In this document: piece by piece, positions 8,303 to 16,904 of the stretch
Numbering within the stretch: the stretch's first letter is position 1
How the letters are laid out: each line of letters begins with the position of its first letter
NCBI RefSeq assembly: GCF_014836415.1
Contig: NZ_JACSQY010000005.1
Span: forward strand, 62,001-126,000
Length of the DNA stretch: 64,000 bases
Direction: 5' to 3'
Source of the DNA: Sporosarcina gallistercoris
GTDB lineage: Bacteria > Bacillota > Bacilli > Bacillales_A > Planococcaceae
Program-made: the position numbers and the translations under genes
The notes under the pieces: model-generated
Seen by the model: the letters and a program-made list of their open reading frames with translations, nothing else
Databases searched by the model: none
Told to the model about the DNA's origin: nothing

Positions 8303-9274
8303 TTATTTATTTCGCTTCGTCACGCGACCTAGTGCGAATGCACCCGCAGCGAGACCGATTAGCGTATTCGTCTTTTTGTTGAACACTTGTTTAACGATCA
8401 AGTTCATGTTTTGTGGACGCTCCGCAAGACGGCGCATGAAATAGCCATACCAATCTTCTCCAAATGGAACGTAAGTCGTGAAGTTGTAGCCTTCTTTCGC
8501 AAGCTCCAATTGCATGTCTTTACGGAATCCGTAGAGCATTTGGAATTCGAACTTATCATAAGAAATATCATTTTCTTTAACGAATTGCTTCACATGGTTA
8601 ATGACGTGGTGATCATGTGTTGCAATTGACGTGAACTTTCCGTTCAGCAAATGCCATTCAATTAACTTCACAAAATTTTCATCGATATCCGCTTTGTCCT
8701 GATGGGCAACAGCTGGAGACTCTTTATAAGCCCCTTTAACAATACGTAAACGGAAGTCTTTGTGTTGTTTCATATAGTCTTCTGCTTCGAAAAAGTATGC
8801 TTGGATCACTGTTCCGACGTTTTTGTACGTTTTCGCCAAATCATCGAGCAAGTCGAATGATGGCTTTAACCGGTCATAGTCTTCCATATCAAAGTTGACG
8901 AAAATATCGTATTCGTTCGCTTTACTTACAATCTCACGTAAATTCCCTTCACAGAAGTCTTGGTCAATATCAAGGCCAAGCTGAGAAGGCTTCAGTGAAA
9001 TCGTAGCATCGACATTGTTTTCATGAATCGCTTCAATCACACTTAAAATTTGTTTTTTTGCCGCAGTTGCTTCTTCGCGATTGTAAACGAACTCACCAAG
9101 ATTGTCGACAGTACAAGAGATACCGTGCGCATTCAGTTCCTTGATACTTTCAATTGTCTCAGGAATATTTGTTCCTGCCACTACGTTTTGAGCACCCAGT
9201 TTCAGACCGTATTTTTTTGCTGCGCTGTTTAAAGTCTGGTTTTGGGAAAGGCCCATAAATAAATCTTTTAGCAT
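8303..9274 (-). CDS. putB: Proline dehydrogenase (FAD)
   Basis: Oxidises L-proline to 1-pyrroline-5-carboxylate at the membrane face, the first step of proline catabolism. The protein of 323 residues matches the monofunctional Bacillus-type enzyme rather than the large PutA fusion. Barrel blocks are visible: NLGEFV, ISLKPSQLGLD, FVNFDMEDYDR (the DMED block is conserved), RLRIVKGAYKES, IATHDHHVI, FEFQMLYGFR and, near the end, YFMRRLAERPQN, whose paired arginines bind the substrate carboxylate. The partner P5C dehydrogenase is not adjacent; the aldehyde dehydrogenase at 14-15.7 kb looks like GabD instead. The start has GAGGAG upstream. Confidence 0.92.
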   Translation of the reverse strand: MLKDLFMGLSQNQTLNSAAKKYGLKLGAQNVVAGTNIPETIESIKELNAHGISCTVDNLGEFVYNREEATAAKKQILSVIEAIHENNVDATISLKPSQLGLDIDQDFCEGNLREIVSKANEYDIFVNFDMEDYDRLKPSFDLLDDLAKTYKNVGTVIQAYFFEAEDYMKQHKDFRLRIVKGAYKESPAVAHQDKADIDENFVKLIEWHLLNGKFTSIATHDHHVINHVKQFVKENDISYDKFEFQMLYGFRKDMQLELAKEGYNFTTYVPFGEDWYGYFMRRLAERPQNMNLIVKQVFNKKTNTLIGLAAGAFALGRVTKRNK

Positions 9275-9312
9275 GTCGATAACTCCTCAGAACTAAAATT
9301 TTTCACTACTTC

Positions 9313-9340
9313 ATTATATCATATATCGCGTGAATACAAC
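9313..9340 (-). promoter_or_regulatory. Predicted promoter of putB
   Basis: A perfect -10 TATAAT (9313-9318) in an extended TGATATAAT context lies 16 bp from a -35-like GTTGTA (9335-9340). The start codon is about 40 bp downstream. Confidence 0.5.
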
Positions 9341-9397
9341 ATGATCAGACACGTAAAAATGATCGGTTCTTCTTCAGTCAAGACCCTATTTCGTTGT

Positions 9398-11137
9398 TCA
9401 TCGATCAGAAGATGAATCCGCTTCTTCTATAGACAAATGGAACAATTGAACACTTGTATCCAATTCCTCTGCAAGTCGTATCATTTCGTTCGATTGTTCT
9501 GCAACATCGCTAATCGTTGCGGACGTTTCTTCACCAGATGCGGAAATATTGGACGTCATTTCTTCCAAAGAACGAAGTGCGTCTGCCAGCTTTCGTATAT
9601 AGCGTTCCGCCTCTTCTGACTTCTGCGCTTCACGCATCAAACTTTCAGAGATGGCCGATACTTCAGCAACTGTACTTTCTACGGCTGTCGAAATACCACT
9701 CAACGTCTGAGCAGTTTGACGGACTGTTTCCGAACCGGTTTCGATTAATCCGCCGCTTTCTTCAGTTGAACTCACCACATCTGCAATGCTCGTTGAAATA
9801 TCTTTGATAAGCTGGTCCACTTCCTGGACATCTTGGTTAGATTGTTCTGCAAGACGTCGCACTTCATCGGCAACGACAGCAAACCCTTTGCCGTGCTCCC
9901 CTGCTCTCGCCGCCTCAATGGACGCGTTCAATGCAAGTAAGTTGGTCTGGTCTGCAATATCAGAAATCGATTCAGTGATTGTCTGGATCTTTTTCGCAGA
10001 ATCTATGAGCCCTTGTATCGCAGATTTAGTGATCGCAGATGAAACGGAAATCTTTTTCATGTCCTCACTTAGTGAGACAGCCCGTTCCCTGCCTTCTTCC
10101 GACAACACCATAGTGTTCGATGAAATCGATGTCGCTTTTTTCGCTCGCTCATCCGCTCGGTGAAGATCTTGTGCTAGTTCCTGAATGAGTTGAGATACTT
10201 GGTCCACACTTACATTGCCATCTACCACTGAACTCGCCGCTTCGTTAATATTTTCCGAAACCATATGGGCGGCTCCTTCCATTTCCTTTAAAGAGTCCAC
10301 TGTTTGTGTCGTACTTCGTGTCAATTTGGAAGAAGTCGTTTTGACGGTCCCGATCATTTCCCGCAAATTCGAAGCGAGTGTGTTTAAAGTCATCCCTAAA
10401 TCCCCAACTTCGTCCTTACTTGAAACTTGTACATCATCGATCGCTAGATTACCAGATGCCAACTGCTTGGAATGCTCTATCAGCTCAGAAATCGGCTTCG
10501 TTTTTTTACGGAGCAAGTAAATCGTCAATAGCGCAGCGAGCATTAATGGAACGATGCTAATTAGAATCCCGTTGCGTACCACTCCCCAAGTACGGGAAGT
10601 GACAATTCCGGCATCGAAGTCTATAACACTTACTGCGATCACTTCTTTGGTAGGATCCTGATCTTTAAAAATCGGAGCGTACCCTGACAAACGTTTCATG
10701 CCAGCAAAATTATACGCTTTGGAGTATGTAGGGTGTTTCATATCCGCTAGCATAGCAATCGCTTCATCGTCCACTTCGAATTTATCTCCCGGCTTGAACC
10801 CTTTAGCTTTCAAGTTATCATCGACCGCTACTAACGTCCCATCTAATTCAACAATATATTGTGTTTCAAAGATATCCTTATGAGCAGTTGTCCAGTTAAG
10901 TTGTTCACCAACCTTTTCTTGTGTGGAAGCATCACCTTCCAGTGCTTTGTCCATATCTTCAGGTAAAATAAGACCAGTAGTAATGTTAGCACAACCATAT
11001 GCTTCAATCCCGGCTGCTTCGAAGAGTTTGTCATACGCCGTTTTGTACGTTGCGACCGATGTAATCGCAAGCATGACTACAAGAATTCCTATTATTAAAC
11101 TGCCTAGCTGAAACGTCAATGACCTTCTCATTTTCAT
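9398..11137 (-). CDS. Methyl-accepting chemotaxis protein with extracellular Cache-type sensor
   Basis: Membrane chemoreceptor of 579 residues. Order of parts: cytoplasmic tip, transmembrane helix 1 (about 11-31), extracellular sensor (about 35-185) with a single-Cache look ending in [12 protein letters not shown], transmembrane helix 2 (about 189-209), HAMP domain (210-262), then a long signalling coiled coil. The conserved hairpin tip that binds CheA/CheW is present ([20 protein letters not shown], then [16 protein letters not shown]). The frame opens at 11191, but the ATG at 11137, giving [12 protein letters not shown] with AAAGAGG upstream, places the first helix at the N-terminus as usual. 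The ligand cannot be deduced. No che genes lie nearby. Confidence 0.9.
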   Translation of the reverse strand: MKMRRSLTFQLGSLIIGILVVMLAITSVATYKTAYDKLFEAAGIEAYGCANITTGLILPEDMDKALEGDASTQEKVGEQLNWTTAHKDIFETQYIVELDGTLVAVDDNLKAKGFKPGDKFEVDDEAIAMLADMKHPTYSKAYNFAGMKRLSGYAPIFKDQDPTKEVIAVSVIDFDAGIVTSRTWGVVRNGILISIVPLMLAALLTIYLLRKKTKPISELIEHSKQLASGNLAIDDVQVSSKDEVGDLGMTLNTLASNLREMIGTVKTTSSKLTRSTTQTVDSLKEMEGAAHMVSENINEAASSVVDGNVSVDQVSQLIQELAQDLHRADERAKKATSISSNTMVLSEEGRERAVSLSEDMKKISVSSAITKSAIQGLIDSAKKIQTITESISDIADQTNLLALNASIEAARAGEHGKGFAVVADEVRRLAEQSNQDVQEVDQLIKDISTSIADVVSSTEESGGLIETGSETVRQTAQTLSGISTAVESTVAEVSAISESLMREAQKSEEAERYIRKLADALRSLEEMTSNISASGEETSATISDVAEQSNEMIRLAEELDTSVQLFHLSIEEADSSSDR

Positions 11138-11307
11138 GATACATAATACCTCTTTCCAATTTCGATTAATAAGGACTTTACTACTTTTCACTTTACCTTA
11201 GAATTGCTCGAAAAACTATACAAACATACTACATTCACACAACCTTCACCTTTGCTACATATCTACTATCGACTCAAATTGCTATTTTCTAAGTCATTTC
11301 CTACAAT

Positions 11308-11336
11308 TTTTCATTATCTATAGGGTATGATAAAAT
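11308..11336 (+). promoter_or_regulatory. Predicted promoter of the marR-lipid kinase unit
   Basis: TTTTCA (11308-11313) and TAAAAT (11331-11336) are separated by 17 bp in an AT-rich stretch, about 65 bp before the MarR start. A second -10-like box, TATGAT, overlaps at 11326-11331. Confidence 0.4.
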
Positions 11337-11353
11337 AGTCTATTACTTTGAAT

Positions 11354-11380
11354 AACTTGCAACTGTTTCTGACGCAAGTT
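11354..11380 (+). promoter_or_regulatory. Inverted repeat, possible MarR operator
   Basis: Perfect 7-bp arms AACTTGC (11354-11360) and GCAAGTT (11374-11380) have centres 20 bp apart, about two helical turns. They lie between the predicted promoter and the MarR ribosome-binding site. MarR proteins often repress their own genes from such a position. The 13-bp gap is wider than in most MarR operators. Confidence 0.35.
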
Positions 11381-11402
11381 TACAACTACCGGAGGGTTCC
11401 TT

Positions 11403-11846
11403 ATGTCTGATAATAATGATAAAAATATTTTTGAATTGCTTCATACGATTGAAAAAGTGAGCTATCAAATGATTGTTAAATGGCGACAGCGCTCAGATAA
11501 CGACTTGGGAATTTCTCATATTCTTGTTCTTCAAGAGTTATTGAACGAAGGAGAAAGCAGACCTTCAGATATTGCTAAGAAACTGAATTTCACTCCAGCT
11601 TCCCTTACACATCTTTCGATGAAACTAACGAAGCAAGGTCTAATTGAAAGAAGACAATCAGAAGAAGACAAAAGAACGAAGTATTTGTCCATTACTGAAG
11701 CTGGGAAAGTGCTTGTCGAAAAAGCATATAACGATGGGATTGAAGTGCGCAGAGAGTTGTTTTCACACATTTCCACGGAAGAACAGCAAGCGATGTTAGC
11801 GATTTATAGAAAACTGGATGAAGCATTGACAAAGCGTTCGAACTAA
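11403..11846 (+). CDS. MarR-family transcriptional regulator
   Basis: Winged-helix DNA-binding protein of 147 residues. The recognition region reads SRPSDIAKKLNFTPASLTHLSMKLTKQGLIERRQSEEDKRTKYLSITEAG (about residues 50-100, described in parts): helix-turn-helix, then the wing with the RxxxxxDKR-type motif (RRQSEEDKR) that is diagnostic of MarR. Helices at both ends would form the dimer interface. A GGAGGG site precedes the ATG. The lipid kinase gene follows after 23 bp, so the two are likely one operon. The effector is unknown. Confidence 0.88.
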   Translation: MSDNNDKNIFELLHTIEKVSYQMIVKWRQRSDNDLGISHILVLQELLNEGESRPSDIAKKLNFTPASLTHLSMKLTKQGLIERRQSEEDKRTKYLSITEAGKVLVEKAYNDGIEVRRELFSHISTEEQQAMLAIYRKLDEALTKRSN

Positions 11847-11869
11847 ACACATGAGTTGGGAGGAGTTAT

Positions 11870-12787
11870 ATGTATGCAATCATCGTCAATCCTTACTCCG
11901 GCCGAAAAAAAGCAACTCAGCTATTTCAACAAGTCGAGCAGTTGCTAAACCTTCACAATATGCCCTATAAAGTACTGCTAAGTGACTCAAAAGATGCATC
12001 TAACAACTTCCTGAAAAAGCTGTTGGAAAGCTCGAGTCTCACAGCAGTTGTCGTCATAGGCGGGGATGGGACAACAGGATCTGTCGTGCAGTTCGCGTCT
12101 AAGAATGACATCCCGCTCGCCATTTTGCCGGCAGGATCCGGGAATGATGCCGCAAGAGCTTTCGGGCTTTCCTTAAATCCCTTGGTATTTGTTGAAAAAC
12201 TGAAAGATTTTTCTGTCCGGCAGGTCGATTTATTGAATGTGGATGGCAAATTCGGAATCACTATTGCAGCTGCGGGTGTAGATGCGGAAATCGGAGAAAA
12301 GGCAAACCACTCTATTTTCAAAGTGTTGTTAAACAAACTCGGATTAGGCGGAGTTATCTACCCGATAGCGGCCATCCAAACATTAGTCCGTTTTTCGCCT
12401 TTTGAAGTGGATCTGTCTATCGACAATGAACAGGTTTTCTGGCCGCGCACTTGGTTGATCGCTGCCGGCAATACCCCTTCCTACGGCGGTGGTCTCCGCG
12501 TCTGTCCAGAGGCACTTACAAATGATGGTGTGATGCATATTACCGTTGCACATTCAGCTAGCAGACCTATCCTGCTACTGAACCTATTTCCGAAACTTCT
12601 TCAAGGAAATCCGATTCAGAGTCCTTCCATCACTTATTTCACAGCGACCGCCATGACATTACAAGCCAATCGAAACATCTTGCTCATATTAGACGGTGAA
12701 CCCATCCATTCAACAAGTTTTACAATTTGCATCCAAGCAAAGGCTCTTAGACTGGTGGATACAAGCGAACAACTCATATTTTCATAA
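11870..12787 (+). CDS. Diacylglycerol/lipid kinase family protein (DagK/YegS-like)
   Basis: Soluble lipid kinase of 305 residues that phosphorylates diacylglycerol or a related lipid at the membrane face. The catalytic domain shows IIVNPYSGRKKA at the N-terminus, the nucleotide-binding VVIGGDGTTG with GGDGT at residues 64-68, and LAILPAGSGNDAARAFGL, all hallmark motifs of the DAGK_cat family. The C-terminal beta-rich domain follows (PSYGGGLRVCPEALTNDG). A GGAGG site precedes the ATG. It follows the MarR gene by 23 bp. Whether it recycles diacylglycerol like DgkB or acts on another lipid cannot be told. Confidence 0.85.
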   Translation: MYAIIVNPYSGRKKATQLFQQVEQLLNLHNMPYKVLLSDSKDASNNFLKKLLESSSLTAVVVIGGDGTTGSVVQFASKNDIPLAILPAGSGNDAARAFGLSLNPLVFVEKLKDFSVRQVDLLNVDGKFGITIAAAGVDAEIGEKANHSIFKVLLNKLGLGGVIYPIAAIQTLVRFSPFEVDLSIDNEQVFWPRTWLIAAGNTPSYGGGLRVCPEALTNDGVMHITVAHSASRPILLLNLFPKLLQGNPIQSPSITYFTATAMTLQANRNILLILDGEPIHSTSFTICIQAKALRLVDTSEQLIFS

Positions 12788-12801
12788 AGAAAACGCTTAC
12801 A
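12788..12801 (+). promoter_or_regulatory. Candidate cre site (CcpA binding) upstream of ilvA
   Basis: AGAAAACGCTTACA matches the 14-base cre consensus TGWAANCGNTNWCA at all defined positions except the first. It begins just after the lipid kinase stop codon and lies about 56 bp upstream of the ilvA -35 box, so it could activate ilvA or be a roadblock downstream of the kinase gene. Confidence 0.4.
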
Positions 12802-12857
12802 TAAAATTATCAAACAAAATGTTCTAACTATTTCGACTTAGTTATTGTGTTTCCCTA

Positions 12858-12887
12858 TTGACACATGGTAGTATTGAAAAATGCTAG
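12858..12887 (+). promoter_or_regulatory. Predicted sigma-A promoter of ilvA
   Basis: A consensus -35 TTGACA (12858-12863) is followed by TGCTAG (12882-12887) after 18 bp. The -10 box is weak. The ribosome-binding site starts only five bases further on, so the leader would be very short. Confidence 0.4.
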
Positions 12888-12906
12888 TGTTGAGGAGGTC
12901 GCCCCA

Positions 12907-14178
12907 TTGACAAACATTCAAGAAGTGGAAAAGAAAAAATTAGGGATTGAAGACATTTTAATTGCGAATCAGGTGTTAAAAGATATTGTGGCCCATACCC
13001 CTCTTCAAAAAAACGAGCGGTTGTCAGAACAATACGGATGCACGGTTTACATTAAACGAGAAGATCTTCAGCACGTCCGATCTTTCAAGCTAAGAGGCGC
13101 ATATTACAAGATTAAACGGATTGAATCCGAGGCTTTGGAAAAAGGGATTGTGTGTGCCAGCGCTGGAAACCATGCTCAAGGTGTCGCCTATGCATGTGCA
13201 CAGCTCGGGATTGACGGAAAGATTTTCATGCCGTTGACTACACCTAAGCAAAAAGTGGATCAAGTGAAAATGTTCGGTAAAGGGTTTATTGAAATTCTTT
13301 TGACTGGAGACACGTTCGATGATTCTTTTGACAGTGCGGTCCTTTGCACAGAGGAAGAAGACCGAATATTCATTCATCCGTTTGATGATATCGATATAAT
13401 CGCCGGTCAGGCTACGGTCGCTGTCGAAATTATGAATGACATTGATCAGCCGATTGACTTCGTTTTTTCGAGCATTGGCGGTGGCGGTCTTATGTCAGGT
13501 ATGAGCACGTACATTAAAAATCTTTCACCGTTAACTCGGATGATCGGCGTTGAACCAGCTGGGGCGGCAAGTATGAAGGCTTCGTTTACAAAAGGTCAGT
13601 TAACTTCCCTACCAACTATCGATAAATTTGTTGACGGAGCTGCAGTGAAGTGCCCTGGACAGAAGACGTTTGATATTTGTTTTGAATTGGTGGAAGACAT
13701 TGTCGCAGTCCCTGAAGGCAAAGTGTGTACAGCCATTCTGGAATTATATAATAAGCACGCGATCATCGCTGAACCTGCAGGTGCACTTCCAATTGCAGCA
13801 CTCGATTACTATAAGGATGAAATTAAAGGAAAATCGATCGTCGTTGTCATTAGCGGAGGGAATAACGATATTGGAAGAATGCAGGAAATCAAAGAAAAGT
13901 CATTGATCCATGAAGGATTATTATATTATTTCATTGTGAATTTCCCACAGCGTGCAGGAGCATTACGTCAATTCCTGGATAACGTCCTCGGTCCGAATGA
14001 CGATATTACAACTTTCGAATACACAAAAAAGAATAATAAGGAAAATGGTCCTGGACTTGTTGGCATTGAACTGAAACATCCAGGGGATTATGATGGTTTG
14101 CTAGACCGGATGCGTTCGAACGGCTTCTCGTTTACTGAAGTGAATAATGACAGTACCTTGTTCGATTTGTTGATATAA
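12907..14178 (+). CDS. ilvA: Threonine ammonia-lyase (threonine deaminase), biosynthetic
   Basis: Converts threonine to 2-oxobutanoate and ammonia, the first step toward isoleucine. PLP enzyme of 423 residues; the pyridoxal lysine is Lys61 in HVRSFKLRGAYYK, and the phosphate-binding glycine loop is SSIGGGGLMSG. One C-terminal ACT-like domain (from about residue 335, YYFIVNFPQRAGALRQFLDN) gives allosteric control by isoleucine. The start is a TTG at 12907 with GAGGAGG eight bases upstream; the ATG at 12865 lacks a site and would overlap the promoter. The resulting length matches Bacillus IlvA. The gene stands alone rather than in an ilv-leu operon. Confidence 0.92.
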   Translation: MTNIQEVEKKKLGIEDILIANQVLKDIVAHTPLQKNERLSEQYGCTVYIKREDLQHVRSFKLRGAYYKIKRIESEALEKGIVCASAGNHAQGVAYACAQLGIDGKIFMPLTTPKQKVDQVKMFGKGFIEILLTGDTFDDSFDSAVLCTEEEDRIFIHPFDDIDIIAGQATVAVEIMNDIDQPIDFVFSSIGGGGLMSGMSTYIKNLSPLTRMIGVEPAGAASMKASFTKGQLTSLPTIDKFVDGAAVKCPGQKTFDICFELVEDIVAVPEGKVCTAILELYNKHAIIAEPAGALPIAALDYYKDEIKGKSIVVVISGGNNDIGRMQEIKEKSLIHEGLLYYFIVNFPQRAGALRQFLDNVLGPNDDITTFEYTKKNNKENGPGLVGIELKHPGDYDGLLDRMRSNGFSFTEVNNDSTLFDLLI

Positions 14179-14186
14179 CATTACAG

Positions 14187-14229
14187 CAAAACAGGCAAAG
14201 CCGGAATTTACCCGGCTTTGCCTGTTTTG
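14187..14229. terminator. Convergent intrinsic terminator between ilvA and gabD
   Basis: A perfect 18-bp inverted repeat (14187-14204 with 14212-14229, arm core CAGGCAAAGCCGG) with a 7-base loop. The arms end in A and T runs, so it works both ways. Confidence 0.9.
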
Positions 14230-14234
14230 TGTTT

Positions 14235-15653
14235 TCATAATCCGATTGAAATGTATTTAACCTCTACAAATTCTTCGATTCCTTGATGACCGCCCTCTCG
14301 ACCCAAACCACTTTGTTTGAATCCGCCAAATGGCGCTTGAGCTGATGAGGGAGAGCCATCGTTCAAGCCGACAATGCCATACTCCAGCTGTTCACTCATC
14401 CGGATTCCTCTGCTGAGATTTTCGGTGAAGAGATAGGCTGCTAGCCCATAAATTGTATCGTTCGCCCGTTGTATCGCTTCCTCTTCCGTTTTGAAAGTGG
14501 AAATGGGAGCGACTGGACCAAAGGTTTCCTCGTTCATACACAACATCTCTTCAGTTACGCCTGTAAGGACAGTAGGTTCATAGACCAGCCCTTCTAGCTT
14601 TTTACCACCTGTCACAACTTTCGCACCTTTGCCAAGCGCATCTTGTACATGCTTTTCCACTTTTTCAATCGCTTTTTCATCCACTAATGGACCAATTTGA
14701 GTGCCTTCTACGAGACCATCCCCTGTTTTAAGTGCTTTTACTTTTTCCGTAAAGATTTTCGTGAATTCATCAACAATCGATTCCTGTACATAGATTCGGT
14801 TTGCGCATACACATGTTTGTCCAGCATTTCTGAATTTCGTAGCAATGACACCGTCCGCCGCCTTTTCAAGGTCACTGTCATCCATGACAATGGCTGGAGC
14901 TAAACCGCCCAGTTCCAGTGACACTTTTTTCACAGTATCTGATGCTTTCTTCATGAGGCTTCGACCGACTTCAGTGGATCCTGTGAATGTGATCTTCTTG
15001 ACACGTCCATCCTCGAGCCACGCATCGCTAATCGCTTTCGAATCTCCTGTGACGACATTCACGACACCCTCAGGAATTCCTGCTTCCAATGCAAGTCTAA
15101 CAAGCTTGATGGCAGTTAAAGGAGTTTGACTCGATGGTTTGATGACCACTGTACATCCCACCGCAATCGCAGGTGCCACCTTCCGTGTGATCATCGCCGC
15201 AGGGAAATTCCATGGTGTAATCGCAGCGACGACTCCAACCGGTTGTTTCGTCACGATCATCCGTTTGTTATGGTGAGTAGCTGGGATCGTTTCACCGTAA
15301 AGACGCTTCCCCTCTTCTGCGTACCACTTGTTGAAATCATTTGCGTACTCAATTTCACCGATGGCTTCTTTAGTCGGTTTCCCTTGTTCCAGTGTCATCG
15401 TTTTTGCTAAGTCTTCTTTATCCCTTTCAATGAGCTCGTGCCACTTCATGAGCAGTCCGCTCCGTTCATATGCAGAAAGAGCAGCCCATTCCGGAAATGC
15501 TTTATGTGCTTCATCCACAGCCCGGACAGCTTCTTGTTCTCCACCTTTAGGTACATGTGCAATCTCTTTCTGTGTGAATGGATTAACGACTGAGATTTTT
15601 TCCAGTTTTTCACCGAAGTCTGTTGTACCAATAATCATTTCATAGTTTTCCAT
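14235..15653 (-). CDS. gabD: NAD(P)-dependent aldehyde dehydrogenase, succinate-semialdehyde dehydrogenase type
   Basis: Cytosolic enzyme of 472 residues oxidising an aldehyde to its acid; succinate semialdehyde is the likely substrate. Family motifs: TPWNFPAAMITRKVAPA, the cofactor loop FTGSTEVGRSLM, the general-base region LELGGLAPAIV, the catalytic cysteine in RNAGQTCVCANRIYV, and the C-terminal APFGGFKQSGLGREGG. The CVC arrangement at the active site is as in GabD, where two nearby cysteines can form a redox switch. The frame runs to 15701, but the ATG at 15653 has a strong AAGGAGG site. No gabT lies beside it. Other semialdehydes remain possible. Confidence 0.85.
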   Translation of the reverse strand: MENYEMIIGTTDFGEKLEKISVVNPFTQKEIAHVPKGGEQEAVRAVDEAHKAFPEWAALSAYERSGLLMKWHELIERDKEDLAKTMTLEQGKPTKEAIGEIEYANDFNKWYAEEGKRLYGETIPATHHNKRMIVTKQPVGVVAAITPWNFPAAMITRKVAPAIAVGCTVVIKPSSQTPLTAIKLVRLALEAGIPEGVVNVVTGDSKAISDAWLEDGRVKKITFTGSTEVGRSLMKKASDTVKKVSLELGGLAPAIVMDDSDLEKAADGVIATKFRNAGQTCVCANRIYVQESIVDEFTKIFTEKVKALKTGDGLVEGTQIGPLVDEKAIEKVEKHVQDALGKGAKVVTGGKKLEGLVYEPTVLTGVTEEMLCMNEETFGPVAPISTFKTEEEAIQRANDTIYGLAAYLFTENLSRGIRMSEQLEYGIVGLNDGSPSSAQAPFGGFKQSGLGREGGHQGIEEFVEVKYISIGL

Positions 15654-15695
15654 TAAAAATTCCTCCTTAAAAATCGCAAGTTCTAATGATTTGAA

Positions 15696-15714
15696 TCTCA
15701 CTTGAGGTGTGAGA
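15696..15714. promoter_or_regulatory. Inverted repeat between divergent gabD and selD
   Basis: Perfect 6-bp arms TCTCAC and GTGAGA around a 7-base loop, about 45 bp upstream of the gabD start. It could be an operator or a small RNA hairpin in the gabD leader. No clear promoter boxes were found for either gene. Confidence 0.25.
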
Positions 15715-15848
15715 TGACCAAGGTTTGTTGGTTACTGTCAGTTTTTGAATGCTTCACAGCAGATTACTGCAAGTTTTCGTGATAAACTGAACGATAGCAA
15801 GCTTTTCCGGCTTACTGAACAAAATAAGGAATGTGAGGCGACGTACAC

Positions 15849-16892
15849 ATGGAAACAACCGTTAAACTAACGACACTTACTAAAAAAGGCGGCTGTGGGT
15901 GCAAAATCGGACCAGCGGATTTAGCTGAAGTTTTGCGAACACTCCCTGCTGCAACACCCAATCCGAACCTGTTAGTAGGATTGGATACGAGCGATGACGC
16001 GGGTGTTTATAAGTTAACAGACGATCTTGCAATCGTGCAAACATTGGATTTCTTCACACCCATCGTAGATGATCCGTACGATTTCGGTCAAATTGCTGCA
16101 ACAAACGCAATCAGTGATGTCTATGCCATGGGAGGGACTCCAATAACAGCCCTTAATATAGTTGCATTCCCTATTGCGGCACTCGACAAAACCATTTTGA
16201 CAGAAATTCTTCGTGGCGCGGGGGATAAATTGAAAGAAGCTGGAGTGGCACTTGTCGGCGGACACTCGATTGACGACCAGGAACCGAAGTTCGGTCTTGC
16301 AGTGACTGGAACAGTCCATCCTGACAAAATCCGCCCGAATGCAGGCGCCCTTCCTGGAGATATTCTTCTACTTACGAAACCAATCGGAGTTGGCATCTAT
16401 ACAACTTCATTGAAACACGGTGAATTATCTGATGAAGAAATCAAGCACGTTACGTCAATCATGACAACATTGAACAAAACAGCTGCTGAAACTATGGCGG
16501 ACTTCGACGTTCATGCAGTTACAGATGTGACTGGATTTGGTCTACTTGGGCATACTTCTGAGATGGCAAAAGGCAGTAACGCGGGCATCACAATAGAGGC
16601 GAGTGCTGTTCCAGTCCTCCCCCGCGCTAAAGAATTAGCAGCAGGTGGTCGTGTTCCAGGTGGTACGAAAAATAACTTTGCACACCTTGAAAATGATGTC
16701 ACATTTGCGACTCACTTAGACCAGATCGACCAATGGATTTTGTGTGATGCTGTCACTTCGGGCGGATTGCTGATTGCGGTTTCTCCGAACGAAGCGGATG
16801 GGCTCCTCGCTGCTCTTCAGAAAAATGGTGTGGACGCAAAACAGATTGGTAAGGTTACTTCCGATAATCCTGGACACATTTCTGTCCAATAA
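15849..16892 (+). CDS. selD: Selenide, water dikinase (selenophosphate synthetase)
   Basis: Makes selenophosphate, the selenium donor, from selenide and ATP. The protein has 347 residues. The N-terminal loop reads GGCGCKIG with catalytic Cys16 (Cys17 in E. coli) and Lys19 (Lys20 in E. coli), so this is the cysteine form, not a selenoprotein. Other family blocks are TLDFFTPIVDDPYDFG, AATNAISDVYAMGG, VGGHSIDDQEPKFGLAVTG and VTDVTGFGLLGH. mnmH follows after 12 bp, so its purpose here is tRNA selenation. No selA or selB is seen in the window, so selenocysteine synthesis is not indicated. Confidence 0.95.
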   Translation: METTVKLTTLTKKGGCGCKIGPADLAEVLRTLPAATPNPNLLVGLDTSDDAGVYKLTDDLAIVQTLDFFTPIVDDPYDFGQIAATNAISDVYAMGGTPITALNIVAFPIAALDKTILTEILRGAGDKLKEAGVALVGGHSIDDQEPKFGLAVTGTVHPDKIRPNAGALPGDILLLTKPIGVGIYTTSLKHGELSDEEIKHVTSIMTTLNKTAAETMADFDVHAVTDVTGFGLLGHTSEMAKGSNAGITIEASAVPVLPRAKELAAGGRVPGGTKNNFAHLENDVTFATHLDQIDQWILCDAVTSGGLLIAVSPNEADGLLAALQKNGVDAKQIGKVTSDNPGHISVQ

Positions 16893-16904
16893 GAAGGTGC
16901 ATGT

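Noticed and set aside
9786..10520. Plus-strand ORFs inside the chemoreceptor region
   Set aside because: They lack ribosome-binding sites and lie opposite a gene with all expected chemoreceptor domains.
14235..15653. P5C dehydrogenase partner for putB
   Set aside because: The protein resembles GabD-type enzymes in length and active-site context (CVC), lies 5 kb away and is not in the same operon.
15849..16000. Selenocysteine codon and SECIS element in selD
   Set aside because: The active-site codon is Cys (TGT in GGCTGTGGGTGC) and no in-frame TGA is present.
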